From assembly GCA_016213735.1 (NCBI GenBank), contig JACQZU010000012.1, positions 62,001-126,000 of the forward strand: 64,000 bases of DNA, written 5' to 3'. How positions within the stretch are numbered: position 1 is the stretch's first letter; every line of letters begins with the position of its first letter. This DNA comes from Acidobacteriota bacterium (GTDB lineage: Bacteria; Acidobacteriota; Holophagae; Holophagales; Holophagaceae). The notes beneath the pieces are model-generated. The model made no database searches. It was not told the DNA's origin and saw only the letters and a program-made list of their open reading frames with translations. Positions 54,723 to 64,000 of this stretch are shown piece after piece. The position numbers and the translations under genes were made by a program.

Positions 54723-55403
54723 CTAGGCCCCCAGGGGCCCGGGGCGTTCCCCGAAAAAGGCCGTTCCCACCCGCACCTGGTCGCTGCCCCACCGGATGGC
54801 CTCCTCCAGGTCTCCACTCATGCCCATGCTGAGTTTCAGGGGACGGCCCAGCCGTTGTTCCCATTCCCTGCGGAGAGCCCCCAGCTGCGCGAAGGCTTCG
54901 GGTCGATCAGGAGGGGGGATGGCCATGAATCCAACCAGGGGCGTTCGGGGGTCCGCCGACAGGGACTGAAGAACCGGGAGGATCCCCTCGGGGGAGCACC
55001 CCCCCACCTTGGTGGCCTCCTGCCACAGGTCCACCTGGATCCAGAGGGGCCGGACCAGCGCCAGCTCCTCGGCGAGGCTCAGGATCCGCCCCCCCAGTTC
55101 GGGGCGGTCCAGGGTCATGATCTCCCGGAAGTTCTCCAGGGCCGGCCGGGCCTTGTTCCGCTGGAGGGGTCCGATGAGAACGAAGGCGGCCCCGGGGAGG
55201 GCCTGGGCCTTCCGGGTCCCCTCCTGGACGTAGTTCTCTCCAAACCGGGTGAAACCGAGGTCCATGGCCTCCCTCAGGAGAGCCACGGGCTGCCGCTTGG
55301 AGACCGGGAGGAGCTCCACTCCCTCGGGGTTCCGCCCCGCCCTCTCGCAGGCGACCGCGATGCGGCGCTGCAGGGTGGCGATTCGAGCGGCAAGCCCTTC
55401 CAT
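54723..55403 (-). CDS. YggS/PROSC family PLP-binding protein
   Basis: A 226-residue single-domain TIM-barrel pyridoxal-phosphate protein. The cofactor-binding region includes LLPVSKRQP with the Schiff-base lysine, FGENYVQEG, FVLIGPLQRNKA and LSMGMSGDLEEAI and VRVGTAFFG at the end. Proteins of this family act in PLP homeostasis rather than having a known reaction. ATG 55403 is chosen; a TTG at 55409 has better spacing to GGGGAG. It lies between a chemotaxis receptor gene and the zinc-ribbon gene, all on the minus strand. Confidence 0.9.
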   Translation of the reverse strand: MEGLAARIATLQRRIAVACERAGRNPEGVELLPVSKRQPVALLREAMDLGFTRFGENYVQEGTRKAQALPGAAFVLIGPLQRNKARPALENFREIMTLDRPELGGRILSLAEELALVRPLWIQVDLWQEATKVGGCSPEGILPVLQSLSADPRTPLVGFMAIPPPDRPEAFAQLGALRREWEQRLGRPLKLSMGMSGDLEEAIRWGSDQVRVGTAFFGERPGPLGA

Positions 55404-55468
55404 AGGCAACCATTCTCCCCGAGGTTGAACCTGCAGGCCTGACCGGGCCCCGCCAGGTTCCGGGAGGA

Positions 55469-56167
55469 TCAGGGGATGAAGACGATCCGCTGGCAGGATT
55501 CACAGATCATGGGCCCCCCGTTCCGCCGGAGTTCAGACAGGAAGGGGACCCTCAATTTGACCTGGCAGCCCGTGCAGGTGGAGCCCTGGATGGGGACCAC
55601 GGCCCGGCCCTGCCGGGTCTGGAGGAGGCGCTGGAAGCGGACAAGGTCTCCCGCGGTCATGGAGGATTCCAGCTCCTTCCTCCGCAGGAGCAGCCGCTCC
55701 CGCCCCACCACCTGGTTTTCATGCTCGGAAAGGAATACCTGGTGAAGCTCCTGGAAGCGGGCCTGGGTCTCCTCGGAGCGGCTCCTCAGCGACGCTAGGC
55801 TCACCTCCAGTTCCGCACACCTCGCGACCGCATCCTTGAGCGGCCTCGCCACCGCGGCCTTCTGGCGCTCCCGGTCATCCAGGTCCCGGATCGCGGCGGC
55901 GTACTGGACCTTCTGGGTGGCGGCCTTCATGGCCTTCCGGGCCACTTCTTCCGCCCTCTGGGCCTCCTCCAGCTGCTGTTCCAATTCCTTCCGCTTCTCG
56001 CGTAAATCCACCAGCTGTTTTTCGGTTTCCTGGAGCTGCCGGGTCAGGGACTTTCCTTCCTGGTCCAGGGACGCGAGGTCCGGCGGGAAGGCGCTGAGGT
56101 CGCGATCGATGGTCCGGAGGTGGTCATGGGTGGCTTGCAGTTCCTGGAGAATCTCGAGAAGGCTCAT
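55469..56167 (-). CDS. Coiled-coil zinc-ribbon protein (C4-type, DUF164-like)
   Basis: A 232-residue protein. Residues 1-175 are heptad-like and rich in Glu, Lys, Leu and Gln, predicted coiled coil. The C-terminus is a zinc ribbon with two CxxC pairs (STCTGCQVKLR and MICESCQRIV). This domain order is that of the widely conserved C4-type zinc-ribbon family of unknown precise function, sometimes linked to nucleic acids or the flagellar/secretion apparatus. It is divergent from groESL, with the AT-rich patch between them. Confidence 0.85.
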   Translation of the reverse strand: MSLLEILQELQATHDHLRTIDRDLSAFPPDLASLDQEGKSLTRQLQETEKQLVDLREKRKELEQQLEEAQRAEEVARKAMKAATQKVQYAAAIRDLDDRERQKAAVARPLKDAVARCAELEVSLASLRSRSEETQARFQELHQVFLSEHENQVVGRERLLLRRKELESSMTAGDLVRFQRLLQTRQGRAVVPIQGSTCTGCQVKLRVPFLSELRRNGGPMICESCQRIVFIP

Positions 56168-56217
56168 GGTCCAAGCCTAGGCCGATATTGGACCAAATGG
56201 AACGGTGGGCTCGGTTA

Positions 56218-56283
56218 TTGCATATTTTGAATTTCAAAAAAATATTTTTTAAAAAATTTTATAATACTTAACTAAAATTTTGC
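56218..56283. promoter_or_regulatory. AT-rich tract in the groESL/zinc-ribbon intergenic region
   Basis: About 65 bases composed almost only of A and T, with runs of A and T (AAAAAAAT, TTTTTT, AAAAAATTTT) and a TATAAT at 56260-56265. It stands out in a GC-rich genome. It could act as an UP element or bent DNA for the groESL promoter, or as the promoter region of the divergent zinc-ribbon gene. The exact role is not shown. Confidence 0.5.
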
Positions 56284-56303
56284 TTCTCTCGGCCGAATTT
56301 GGC

Positions 56304-56331
56304 TTGACTATGGGAGGGGAATCGGTAAACT
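56304..56331 (+). promoter_or_regulatory. groESL promoter
   Basis: TTGACT at 56304-56309 (-35) is separated by 16 bases from TAAACT at 56326-56331 (-10), which matches TATAAT at four of six positions. The -10 overlaps the left arm of the CIRCE operator by two bases, so HrcA binding would block RNA polymerase. Confidence 0.7.
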
Positions 56332-56356
56332 AGCACTCGTCTCGTGAGAGTGCTAA
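56330..56356 (+). promoter_or_regulatory. CIRCE operator (HrcA binding site)
   Basis: CTAGCACTC at 56330-56338, nine bases, then GAGTGCTAA at 56348-56356. This is the CIRCE inverted repeat (consensus TTAGCACTC-N9-GAGTGCTAA) with a single mismatch at its first base. It lies directly upstream of groES and indicates HrcA-mediated heat-shock control. hrcA is not in the window. Confidence 0.95.
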
Positions 56357-56388
56357 CACACTCCGCACATTTGAACAGGAGGCCCCAC

Positions 56389-56676
56389 ATGGCGATCAAA
56401 CCCCTCTATGACCGCGTGGTTCTCAAGCGGATGGATCCGGCTGAGACCGTCAAGGGCGGCATCATCATCCCCGACACCGCGAAGGAAAAGCCCATGGAGG
56501 CCCTGGTGGTGGCCGCGGGCGAAGGCAAGTTCGACGACAACGGCAAGCGGGTGCCGATGTCCGTCAAGGCCGGGGACAAGGTGCTCATCGGCAAGTACAG
56601 CGGGACCGAAGTCAAGATCGACGGCGAAGACCACGTGATCGTCCGTGAAGACGAGATCCTGGCGATCGTTCAGTAA
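56389..56676 (+). CDS. groES: Co-chaperonin GroES
   Basis: A 95-residue Hsp10. Conserved [35 protein letters not shown] start and the [34 protein letters not shown] end. It forms the heptameric lid of GroEL. ATG 56389 is preceded by CAGGAGG. Upstream lies the CIRCE element; groEL follows 27 bases later. Confidence 0.97.
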   Translation: MAIKPLYDRVVLKRMDPAETVKGGIIIPDTAKEKPMEALVVAAGEGKFDDNGKRVPMSVKAGDKVLIGKYSGTEVKIDGEDHVIVREDEILAIVQ

Positions 56677-58332
<1,656 letters not shown>

Positions 58333-58384
58333 CACCTTCCGGTGGTCCAGGCGGCTGTGCCGCCGGGACCACCCGGTTGCCCGC

Positions 58385-58413
58385 GCAAAGGCCCGGCGAA
58401 GCCGGGCCTTTGC
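58385..58413 (+). terminator. Terminator after groEL
   Basis: GCAAAGGCCCGGC (58385-58397), loop GAA, GCCGGGCCTTTGC (58401-58413) is a perfect 13-bp stem. A second weaker inverted repeat, GGTGGTCC/GGACCACC, lies just before it, soon after the groEL stop. The stem is GC-rich without a long T-run and lies between convergent genes. Confidence 0.65.
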
Positions 58414-58463
58414 CTTGCCCCCAGGCTCGGGAGCGCCGCCCCGGGCTTTGCCCCGGGGGGGTC

Positions 58464-59240
58464 CTACTCCGGGAGCCGCCGCTCGATTCGCTGGATGCTG
58501 CGGGCTCGTTTCCCTTCGGTCTCCACCAGGACCGCGTGCAATTGGAGGTCACCCTCCGCCACTTCCCACCGACCGCGCCCGGCCTTGAGGAACCGGTCCA
58601 GGCTGACCTCCTTCCGCATCCCGATGACCCCCGCATAGGGTCCGGTCATGCCGACGTCCGTCACGAAGGCGGTGCCCCCGGGGAGCACCCGGGCATCCAG
58701 GGTCGGCACGTGGCGATGGGTTCCCAGGACCGCCGCGACGCGCCCGTCCAGATGCCATCCCATCGCCTGGGCCTCGCTGGTGGCCTCGGCATGGATGTCC
58801 ACGATGACCAGGTCAGCCCGCTCCCTCGCCAGGAGGGCGTCGGCGGTCCTGAAGGGATCGTCCGCAGGCTGCATGAACACCCGCCCGATGAGATCCAGCA
58901 CCAGCACCTCTTGGCCCGAGGGGGTGTGGAGCTTCACGTGGCCCCGGCCCGGCGTGCCCGGCGGGAAGTTGGCGGGGCGCAGGAGGCGCTCCTCCCTTTC
59001 GAAATAGGGTTCGCACCCCTTGGCGTCGAAGGCGTGGTTTCCGGTGGTGATGACGTCCACTCCCAGGTCCTCGAACCAGGCCTTGGCGATCCCTTCAGTG
59101 ATGCCGTGGCCATGGGCGGCGTTCTCCCCGTTCACCACCACGAAGTCCAGGCCCAGCTCCCGCCGGAGCGGGGGGAGGTGAGCCTCCAGGAGCCTCCGGC
59201 CAGGCTCGCCAACCACATCGCCGACGAAGAGGATGCGCAT
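58464..59240 (-). CDS. YmdB-family metallophosphoesterase
   Basis: A 258-residue calcineurin-like phosphoesterase of the YmdB type. Metal-binding motifs are MRILFVGDVVGEPGR, VVVNGENAAHGHG, ITTGNHAFD, VDIHAEATSEAQAM and VLGTHRHVPT. Members hydrolyse 2',3'-cyclic nucleotides; Bacillus YmdB influences motility and biofilm. Start ATG 59240 begins at the first motif. The gene ends shortly after the groEL terminator and follows the third receptor gene on the same strand. Confidence 0.93.
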   Translation of the reverse strand: MRILFVGDVVGEPGRRLLEAHLPPLRRELGLDFVVVNGENAAHGHGITEGIAKAWFEDLGVDVITTGNHAFDAKGCEPYFEREERLLRPANFPPGTPGRGHVKLHTPSGQEVLVLDLIGRVFMQPADDPFRTADALLARERADLVIVDIHAEATSEAQAMGWHLDGRVAAVLGTHRHVPTLDARVLPGGTAFVTDVGMTGPYAGVIGMRKEVSLDRFLKAGRGRWEVAEGDLQLHAVLVETEGKRARSIQRIERRLPE

Positions 59241-59302
59241 CGGACCAGGGTACGCGAAGAGGGGCGGCCGTGGCCGCCCCTCCCGGTGGTCCCTGAATTC
59301 CT

Positions 59303-62203
59303 CTAGAAGGAGACCCGGGCCCCCAGCTGGATCTGCCGTGCCGCGCCCAGCCAGACATAGGACTGGTCGAGCTTCGGAGCCGCATCGGTGCTGCCGCTGT
59401 TCACCCGGTTGGAGGTGTAGGAGTCCTGGCGGTTGAACAGGTTGAAGACGTCCATGGAGAGCGTCAACTTGGCCCGCTTCATCAGCTTGAAGTCCCGGCG
59501 AAGGCCGAGGTCCACGAAGGAATTGGAGCCGGCCCGCTGGGTGTTCCGGCCCGTGTCCACGCCGTTGACGAAGAAGCGGTCGTTGCCGGTGTTCTTGTCC
59601 CCGTTCATGTCCTTGCTGTACATCAGGGTGTAGGGGGTCCCGGTCTGGTACCGGAAGGAAGCCGAGATGAGGAGACCGGAATTCTCCTTGTCCAGGTAGG
59701 AGAGGTATCCGGTGAGCACCTGGCGGCGGTCCGTGTCGGCGTAGCCCCACTGGTTCCCCAGCAGGTCCTTGTCCTGGATGGAGACGCCGGAGTAGTTCCG
59801 CTCGTTGGAGTCGGTGTCCTTGTTGATGGCGTAGGTGAAGAAGACCTGCGCGTTGAGGTTGCTCCCCTCCTTCTGGTACTTCAGGCTCGCCGTGTACGCG
59901 TGGTAGGTGCTGGTGGCGTCACTGTAATACACCCCCATGACCCCGTAGGTGGCGTTGGGCCGCGTGGAGGGGTACATCAGCCGGCCGTAGGAACCCATCG
60001 TGGGAGTTCCCAGGTTGGCATCGGCCGTCCGCTCCAATTGGTTGCCCTTGGCGTAGGTGGCCGAGAACCCCAGGACCAGGTCCTGGAAGAAGGGGCGCTC
60101 GAACCCGATGTTGGCCCGGTCGGTGTAGGGGTTCTTGAAATCGGGGCTGAACGTCCAGATGTTGAAGCCGGTGAAGGATACTCCGGTGGGAAGGGAGGCG
60201 ATCCAGTAGGGCTTGGAGGCGTTGAAGGCGCTCCCGATGGGGATCCCGTAGGTGGCCGCCTCGCTGGGCTGGAAGTCCTTGGATCCCGTCCGGACGCCGT
60301 TCGCCGCATAGGCCTGATAGAAGAACACGGCCGGGGTGGTGCTCACGTAGCGGCCCGCGCTCCCGCGGACCACGGTCCGGCCCTGGTCGAAGGCCGGGGT
60401 CCAGGTGAAGGAGAGGCGCGGGGAGGTCTGGCTGTCGCTCGGAATCTTCCCCGCGATGGGCATGGGGGAGGCCAGGGGATTGGCGAAGTCCAGGATCGGA
60501 TAGTCCGGATTCTCCTGCTTGTCCAGCCGGAACCCGAGCCCCACCTTCAAGGTGTCGGTGACGCGCCAGTCCGCCTGGATGAAGGCGGCCAGTTGCTTGT
60601 AGCTGGTGCTGAAGAGGCCGGCCTGCTGGACGGGAGCGCTGAGGCCGAAGTTCTGTCGGTAGTAGGTCCAGTTGCCGGTCCGGAAGTTGGCCAGGGAGCT
60701 GAAGCTGTAGGCCCCCTGCCAGTTCCCGGCGAAGAACTCGGAGACGTCGATGGCGTTGTAGTCGATGCCGGCCTTCACCTGGAGGAGGGGCGTCACGTAG
60801 CTCAGGTTGTCCTGGAACTGGGTGCGCTTGGTGCTGTAGGTCCGGTCGAAGGGATAGGCGCCGTAATACCCCACGTTGCTGATGCTCACCTGGGGCGTGC
60901 TGGCGAAGGTGGAGCGGGGCATGTCGTCCTTGGTCATGGCGACCCGGAACTCGTTGAGCCAGCTGGAACCCAACACCCAGTTCCACTGGAAGACGTAGGC
61001 GTCCGTGGTGACGTCGTCGGAGGCAAGGTTCTCGGAGGAGGCCATGCTGCTGGCGCCGGTGACACCGGTGAATTTCGAATGGTTGACCCGGAACTGGAAG
61101 GCGTGGTCAGGGGTGGGGTTCCAGTCCATGCGGAGGAAGATCACGTCGGAGTCGAGCTTGTTGGAGTAGCTCCCCCCCTTGCTGATCAGGACGGCGTCGT
61201 TGGGGTAGGTCGCGGGGTCCAGGGTGACGGGGTTGGACCCGCCCCAGACCTGGTTGATGGGCTCCTTCCGGCGCTGGGCGTCGTAGGCGATGAAGTAGAA
61301 GAGCTTGTCCTTCACGATGGGTCCGCCCACCGAGAATCCGAACTGGACCTGCTTGAAATCGCCCACGGGGTAGCTCGAGGTGCTGCCGCTGGGCTGGGTG
61401 AAGGTGGGGCCGTTCTCGACGAAGAGCTTGGGGCGCGTGTAGACGAAGAAGCCCCCACCGAAGTCGTTGGTGCCGCTCTTGGTGATGGCGTTCACGTAGC
61501 CTCCGCCCATGCGGCCGAATTCCGCGCTGGCGCCATCGGTGATCACCTGGTACTCGCGGATGGCCTCGATGGAGATCGTGAAGGGAGTCTTGCCTTCGGC
61601 GGCCCCGATGGCGCCCCCGAAGAAGGGCTCGTTGTTGTCCCCGCCGTCGATGTTGATGGAGGTGTTCACGCCCCGCTGGCCCGCAATGGCGAGGTTGCCG
61701 CGGTTGCCCTCCACCACCACCTGGGGTGCCAAGGTGGCGAGGTTCGTGAAGGAGCGGTTGAAGACCGGCAGGTTGGTGAGGGCGTCCGGGGAGACCAGCA
61801 CCGCGGCGCTGGCGCGCTCCGAGTCCACCTGGGAGACCGAGGCGACCACTTCCACGGTGGCGCCCGTTTCCAGGGCGAGCTTGACGTTGAGTGGCGCCGC
61901 GTCGCCCAGGTTGAGGTTCACCCGGATGTTGGTGGCCGTCTGGAACCCGGCCTTGGAGACGGTCACGGCGTAGGGCCCCACCGGGAGGGCGATGGCGACG
62001 TAGCGGCCGCCGTTGTCCGTGGAAAGGGTCCGGACAAAGCCGGTTTCCGTGTTCCGGACCACCACCGTGGCCCCTGGGATGGCCTCTCCCGACTTCCCGG
62101 TGACCAGTCCGGAGAGCTGGGCGCTCACGCCCTGGGCCATGACCGGGGCCGAGGCAACCAGAAGGGCTGCGAGAGCGGGGAATGCGAATCTTCCGTTAGG
62201 CAT
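59303..62203 (-). CDS. Oar-like TonB-dependent receptor, copy 3
   Basis: A 966-residue outer membrane protein, third of this type in the window. Signal peptide about 1-22 (APVMAQ), regulatory-like domain (SGLVTGKSGEAIPGATVVVRNTETGF), plug (LPVFNRSFTNLATLAPQVV; EYQVITDGASAEFGRMGGGYVNAITKSG), and a barrel ending in RQIQLGARVSF. ATG 62203 is chosen over 62257. It is divergent from the S55 peptidase gene and separated from it by about 195 bases. Substrate unknown. Confidence 0.9.
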   Translation of the reverse strand: MPNGRFAFPALAALLVASAPVMAQGVSAQLSGLVTGKSGEAIPGATVVVRNTETGFVRTLSTDNGGRYVAIALPVGPYAVTVSKAGFQTATNIRVNLNLGDAAPLNVKLALETGATVEVVASVSQVDSERASAAVLVSPDALTNLPVFNRSFTNLATLAPQVVVEGNRGNLAIAGQRGVNTSINIDGGDNNEPFFGGAIGAAEGKTPFTISIEAIREYQVITDGASAEFGRMGGGYVNAITKSGTNDFGGGFFVYTRPKLFVENGPTFTQPSGSTSSYPVGDFKQVQFGFSVGGPIVKDKLFYFIAYDAQRRKEPINQVWGGSNPVTLDPATYPNDAVLISKGGSYSNKLDSDVIFLRMDWNPTPDHAFQFRVNHSKFTGVTGASSMASSENLASDDVTTDAYVFQWNWVLGSSWLNEFRVAMTKDDMPRSTFASTPQVSISNVGYYGAYPFDRTYSTKRTQFQDNLSYVTPLLQVKAGIDYNAIDVSEFFAGNWQGAYSFSSLANFRTGNWTYYRQNFGLSAPVQQAGLFSTSYKQLAAFIQADWRVTDTLKVGLGFRLDKQENPDYPILDFANPLASPMPIAGKIPSDSQTSPRLSFTWTPAFDQGRTVVRGSAGRYVSTTPAVFFYQAYAANGVRTGSKDFQPSEAATYGIPIGSAFNASKPYWIASLPTGVSFTGFNIWTFSPDFKNPYTDRANIGFERPFFQDLVLGFSATYAKGNQLERTADANLGTPTMGSYGRLMYPSTRPNATYGVMGVYYSDATSTYHAYTASLKYQKEGSNLNAQVFFTYAINKDTDSNERNYSGVSIQDKDLLGNQWGYADTDRRQVLTGYLSYLDKENSGLLISASFRYQTGTPYTLMYSKDMNGDKNTGNDRFFVNGVDTGRNTQRAGSNSFVDLGLRRDFKLMKRAKLTLSMDVFNLFNRQDSYTSNRVNSGSTDAAPKLDQSYVWLGAARQIQLGARVSF

Positions 62204-62397
62204 GGACGTCCCTCCGAGGCCAAAGACTACCGATAACACACCTATAAACCAAGCCACGAATCGTGAGGTAACCTCCGAACCCCTGGGGGCATCTACACTA
62301 ACAACAGCCTTCCCAGAGGCTTGGTCCCGGCCCGCCCCCTGGGGATGTGATCGCCGGCGCAGCTGGGACCCCTCTCACCCATCCACAGAGGCCATTC

Positions 62398-64000
62398 ATG
62401 CCATTTTCCGCCACCTTGCTCGGCGCCCTGCTGGCCGCCCCGGTCCTGGTGGCCCAGGGCGCGTCCATCCTTCCGCTGCAGGAGGTCCGGGTGGGAATGA
62501 AGGGCCAGGGCCGGACCGTCTTCAAGGGCGGGAAGATCGAGCGCTTCGATTTCGAGGTCCTGGGGGTCTCCCGCAACATGATGGGACCCGGCCGGGGACT
62601 CATCCTCATCAAGGCCAGCGGCGGCCCCCTCGCCGAGTCCGGCATCGCGAAGGGGATGAGCGGCTCACCCTGCTACATCGACGGGAAGCTCGTGGGGGCC
62701 CTCAGCATCGGATTTCCCTTCGAGAAGGAACCCATCGGGGGCATCACTCCCATCCAGGACATGCTGGAGCAGCTCAAGGAGATCCCCGACACCCCGGCCC
62801 TGAAGACCCCCCTGATCATTCCGAAGCTCGATCCCCCCAAGGTGTTGAAGAGCGCCCTCCTGGGCCGGATGATCCCCTTCAACGAACTCGCCGGGATCCA
62901 GGGGGGCGAGGAGGCCTCCACCGCCCTCCTGCCGGTTTCGGGCAGCGAGTTCCTCCCCGAGGCCAGGGCCTTCTTCCAGGGCATGCCCTTCGCCTGGAGC
63001 GCCAGCTCGGCCGCCGGAGGCTCGCAAGGAGGGGAGGCGAGTCCCGTGGAGCCTGGGGGAATGGCCACCGCCATGCTCATCCAGGGAGACCTGGAGCTTG
63101 GCGCCAGCGGCACCATCACCACGCAGGACCAGAACCGCGTCACCCTCTTCGGCCATCCCCTCGCCAACCAGGGAGCGGTGGACCTTCCCCTGTGGTCGGC
63201 CACGGTGGCCACGGTGGTTCCCGGGTACAACGAATCCTTCAAGCTGGCCCTCCCGGTCGCCCCCATCGGCGCCCTCAGGCTGGATCGCAGTTCGGGTGTG
63301 GCCGGCGTGCTGGGCGCCACCGCCCGGACGGTTCCCCTCCGCCTGGGGGTGAACCTGGGCGGGAAACGCACCCTCAATTTCCGCTTCGACCTCATCGACC
63401 ACCCCACCATCACCCCCGCCTTCGCCGCAGGGGTCCTGGTCCAGACCCTGAGCACCCACGTCCGCGGGCTGGGGCTTCAGAGCCTCTCGCTCCAGGGCAA
63501 CATCAAGGTGGCCAACCACCCCGCGCTCCAGATCGAGAACGTCATCGCCGACATCAGCGCCCAGCGGTTGGGACAGTACGTGGGCGCCTTCCTCCAGGGC
63601 CTGATGCTCAATCCCTTCGAACGCCCTCAGATCGAGGGGATTTCCCTCAACGTGAAGGCCGAGGAACGCCTGGATTTCACCTTCGTCGCCGGCGTGAGGA
63701 CCCTCAAGGCCAGGGTGAAGCGCGGAGAGGTCCTCCCGGTGGTGGTGACCCTCCAGAACATGCAGGGCGTGCGCGAATTCGCCACCTTCAACGTGGGCAT
63801 CGCCGCCTCCGCCCAGCCGGGGAAGGCCACCCTCCTCGTGGGGGATGGCCTCAGCCTCATCGCCGCGGACCCGGACGAGCGCGCCATCGAGGTGAGCAGC
63901 CTGGGGGACGTGGTCCGTCTCCTGAACGGGGCCCTCAAGAACAACCACGCCTATGCCCTCCTGGTCCAGAGCCAGGCGGGCGCGGGCCTGCGCGGGGCGC
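62398..64000 (+). CDS. SpoIVB-type (peptidase S55) domain protein, C-terminus beyond window
   Basis: At least 534 residues; the reading frame runs off the window end. It has a signal peptide (about 1-19, ending LVAQ). The motif GIAKGMSGSPCYIDGKLVGALS is the active-site serine segment of the SpoIVB/S55 family (GMSGSP), followed by GITPIQDML and, further on, VTLFGHPLANQGAV and VLGATARTVPLRLG. In Bacillus, SpoIVB is a sporulation signalling protease; here a periplasmic serine peptidase of the same family in a Gram-negative is inferred. The C-terminal half is beta-rich. Divergent from receptor copy 3. Confidence 0.85.
   Translation, partial: MPFSATLLGALLAAPVLVAQGASILPLQEVRVGMKGQGRTVFKGGKIERFDFEVLGVSRNMMGPGRGLILIKASGGPLAESGIAKGMSGSPCYIDGKLVGALSIGFPFEKEPIGGITPIQDMLEQLKEIPDTPALKTPLIIPKLDPPKVLKSALLGRMIPFNELAGIQGGEEASTALLPVSGSEFLPEARAFFQGMPFAWSASSAAGGSQGGEASPVEPGGMATAMLIQGDLELGASGTITTQDQNRVTLFGHPLANQGAVDLPLWSATVATVVPGYNESFKLALPVAPIGALRLDRSSGVAGVLGATARTVPLRLGVNLGGKRTLNFRFDLIDHPTITPAFAAGVLVQTLSTHVRGLGLQSLSLQGNIKVANHPALQIENVIADISAQRLGQYVGAFLQGLMLNPFERPQIEGISLNVKAEERLDFTFVAGVRTLKARVKRGEVLPVVVTLQNMQGVREFATFNVGIAASAQPGKATLLVGDGLSLIAADPDERAIEVSSLGDVVRLLNGALKNNHAYALLVQSQAGAGLRGA

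Noticed and set aside
59900-62236. A 778-codon plus-strand frame opposite receptor copy 3
   Set aside because: No signature; opposite strand has complete receptor architecture.

Overview
The window is a chromosomal segment of a GC-rich Gram-negative bacterium. The gene content points to Acidobacteriota, most likely class Holophagae (Geothrix/Holophaga-like): three very large Oar-type TonB-dependent receptors, a PPi-type phosphofructokinase, a futalosine-pathway menaquinone gene (mqnA), a secreted pentaheme cytochrome and lipid A genes. The taxonomic assignment is inference from gene content, not from a marker search. I found no rRNA, tRNA or CRISPR array by eye.

Region by region. 1-1.1 kb: a DUF1326/DUF2182 pair. 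1.1-7.9 kb: a minus-strand Cus-type copper/silver efflux operon (Cys-rich secreted protein, TolC-type outer membrane protein, adaptor with metal-binding N-terminus, RND pump, small YHS/TRASH-like periplasmic protein). 8-17.3 kb: mixed genes (glycosyltransferase, an unrecognised 563-aa protein, pentaheme cytochrome, scpB, beta-helix protein, phosphatidylserine decarboxylase, DMT-like transporter, POT transporter). 17.4-20.8 kb: a six-gene minus-strand cluster encoding a Cys-repeat precursor peptide of HvfA type, its DUF692 (MNIO) enzyme, a DUF2063 partner, a YceI protein, an ECF sigma factor and a zinc-finger anti-sigma factor. 21-23.2 kb: an S9 peptidase. 23.3-29.1 kb: an island of clearly lower GC with a TIR-domain protein and a 1.3-kaa STAND-like NTPase, a probable defence locus. 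29.2-36.1 kb: PPi-dependent phosphofructokinase, dipeptide epimerase and a complete branched-chain amino-acid ABC transporter (livKHMGF). 36.1-44.2 kb: asnB with what looks like an Asn-codon attenuator, pepQ, mqnA, ogt, speD, an RNA methyltransferase and a GAF/HD-GYP protein. 44.2-46.4 kb: fabZ-lpxA-era. 46.5-62.2 kb: three Oar-like receptors surrounding a chemotaxis receptor, a YggS-type protein, a zinc-ribbon coiled-coil protein, CIRCE-controlled groESL and a YmdB-type phosphodiesterase. The window ends inside a SpoIVB-type (S55) peptidase gene.

Three observations stand out. (1) The HvfA-like copper-binding RiPP cluster carries a YceI gene and its own sigma/anti-sigma pair. (2) The asnB leader holds a promoter-like sequence, a 29-codon ORF with four Asn in five codons, an antiterminator and a terminator, i.e. 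a textbook ribosome-mediated attenuator sensing asparagine. (3) The TIR + NTPase island differs in composition from the flanking chromosome. Copper handling is a theme: the Cus efflux operon and the RiPP cluster lie about 10 kb apart and would act together in the periplasm.
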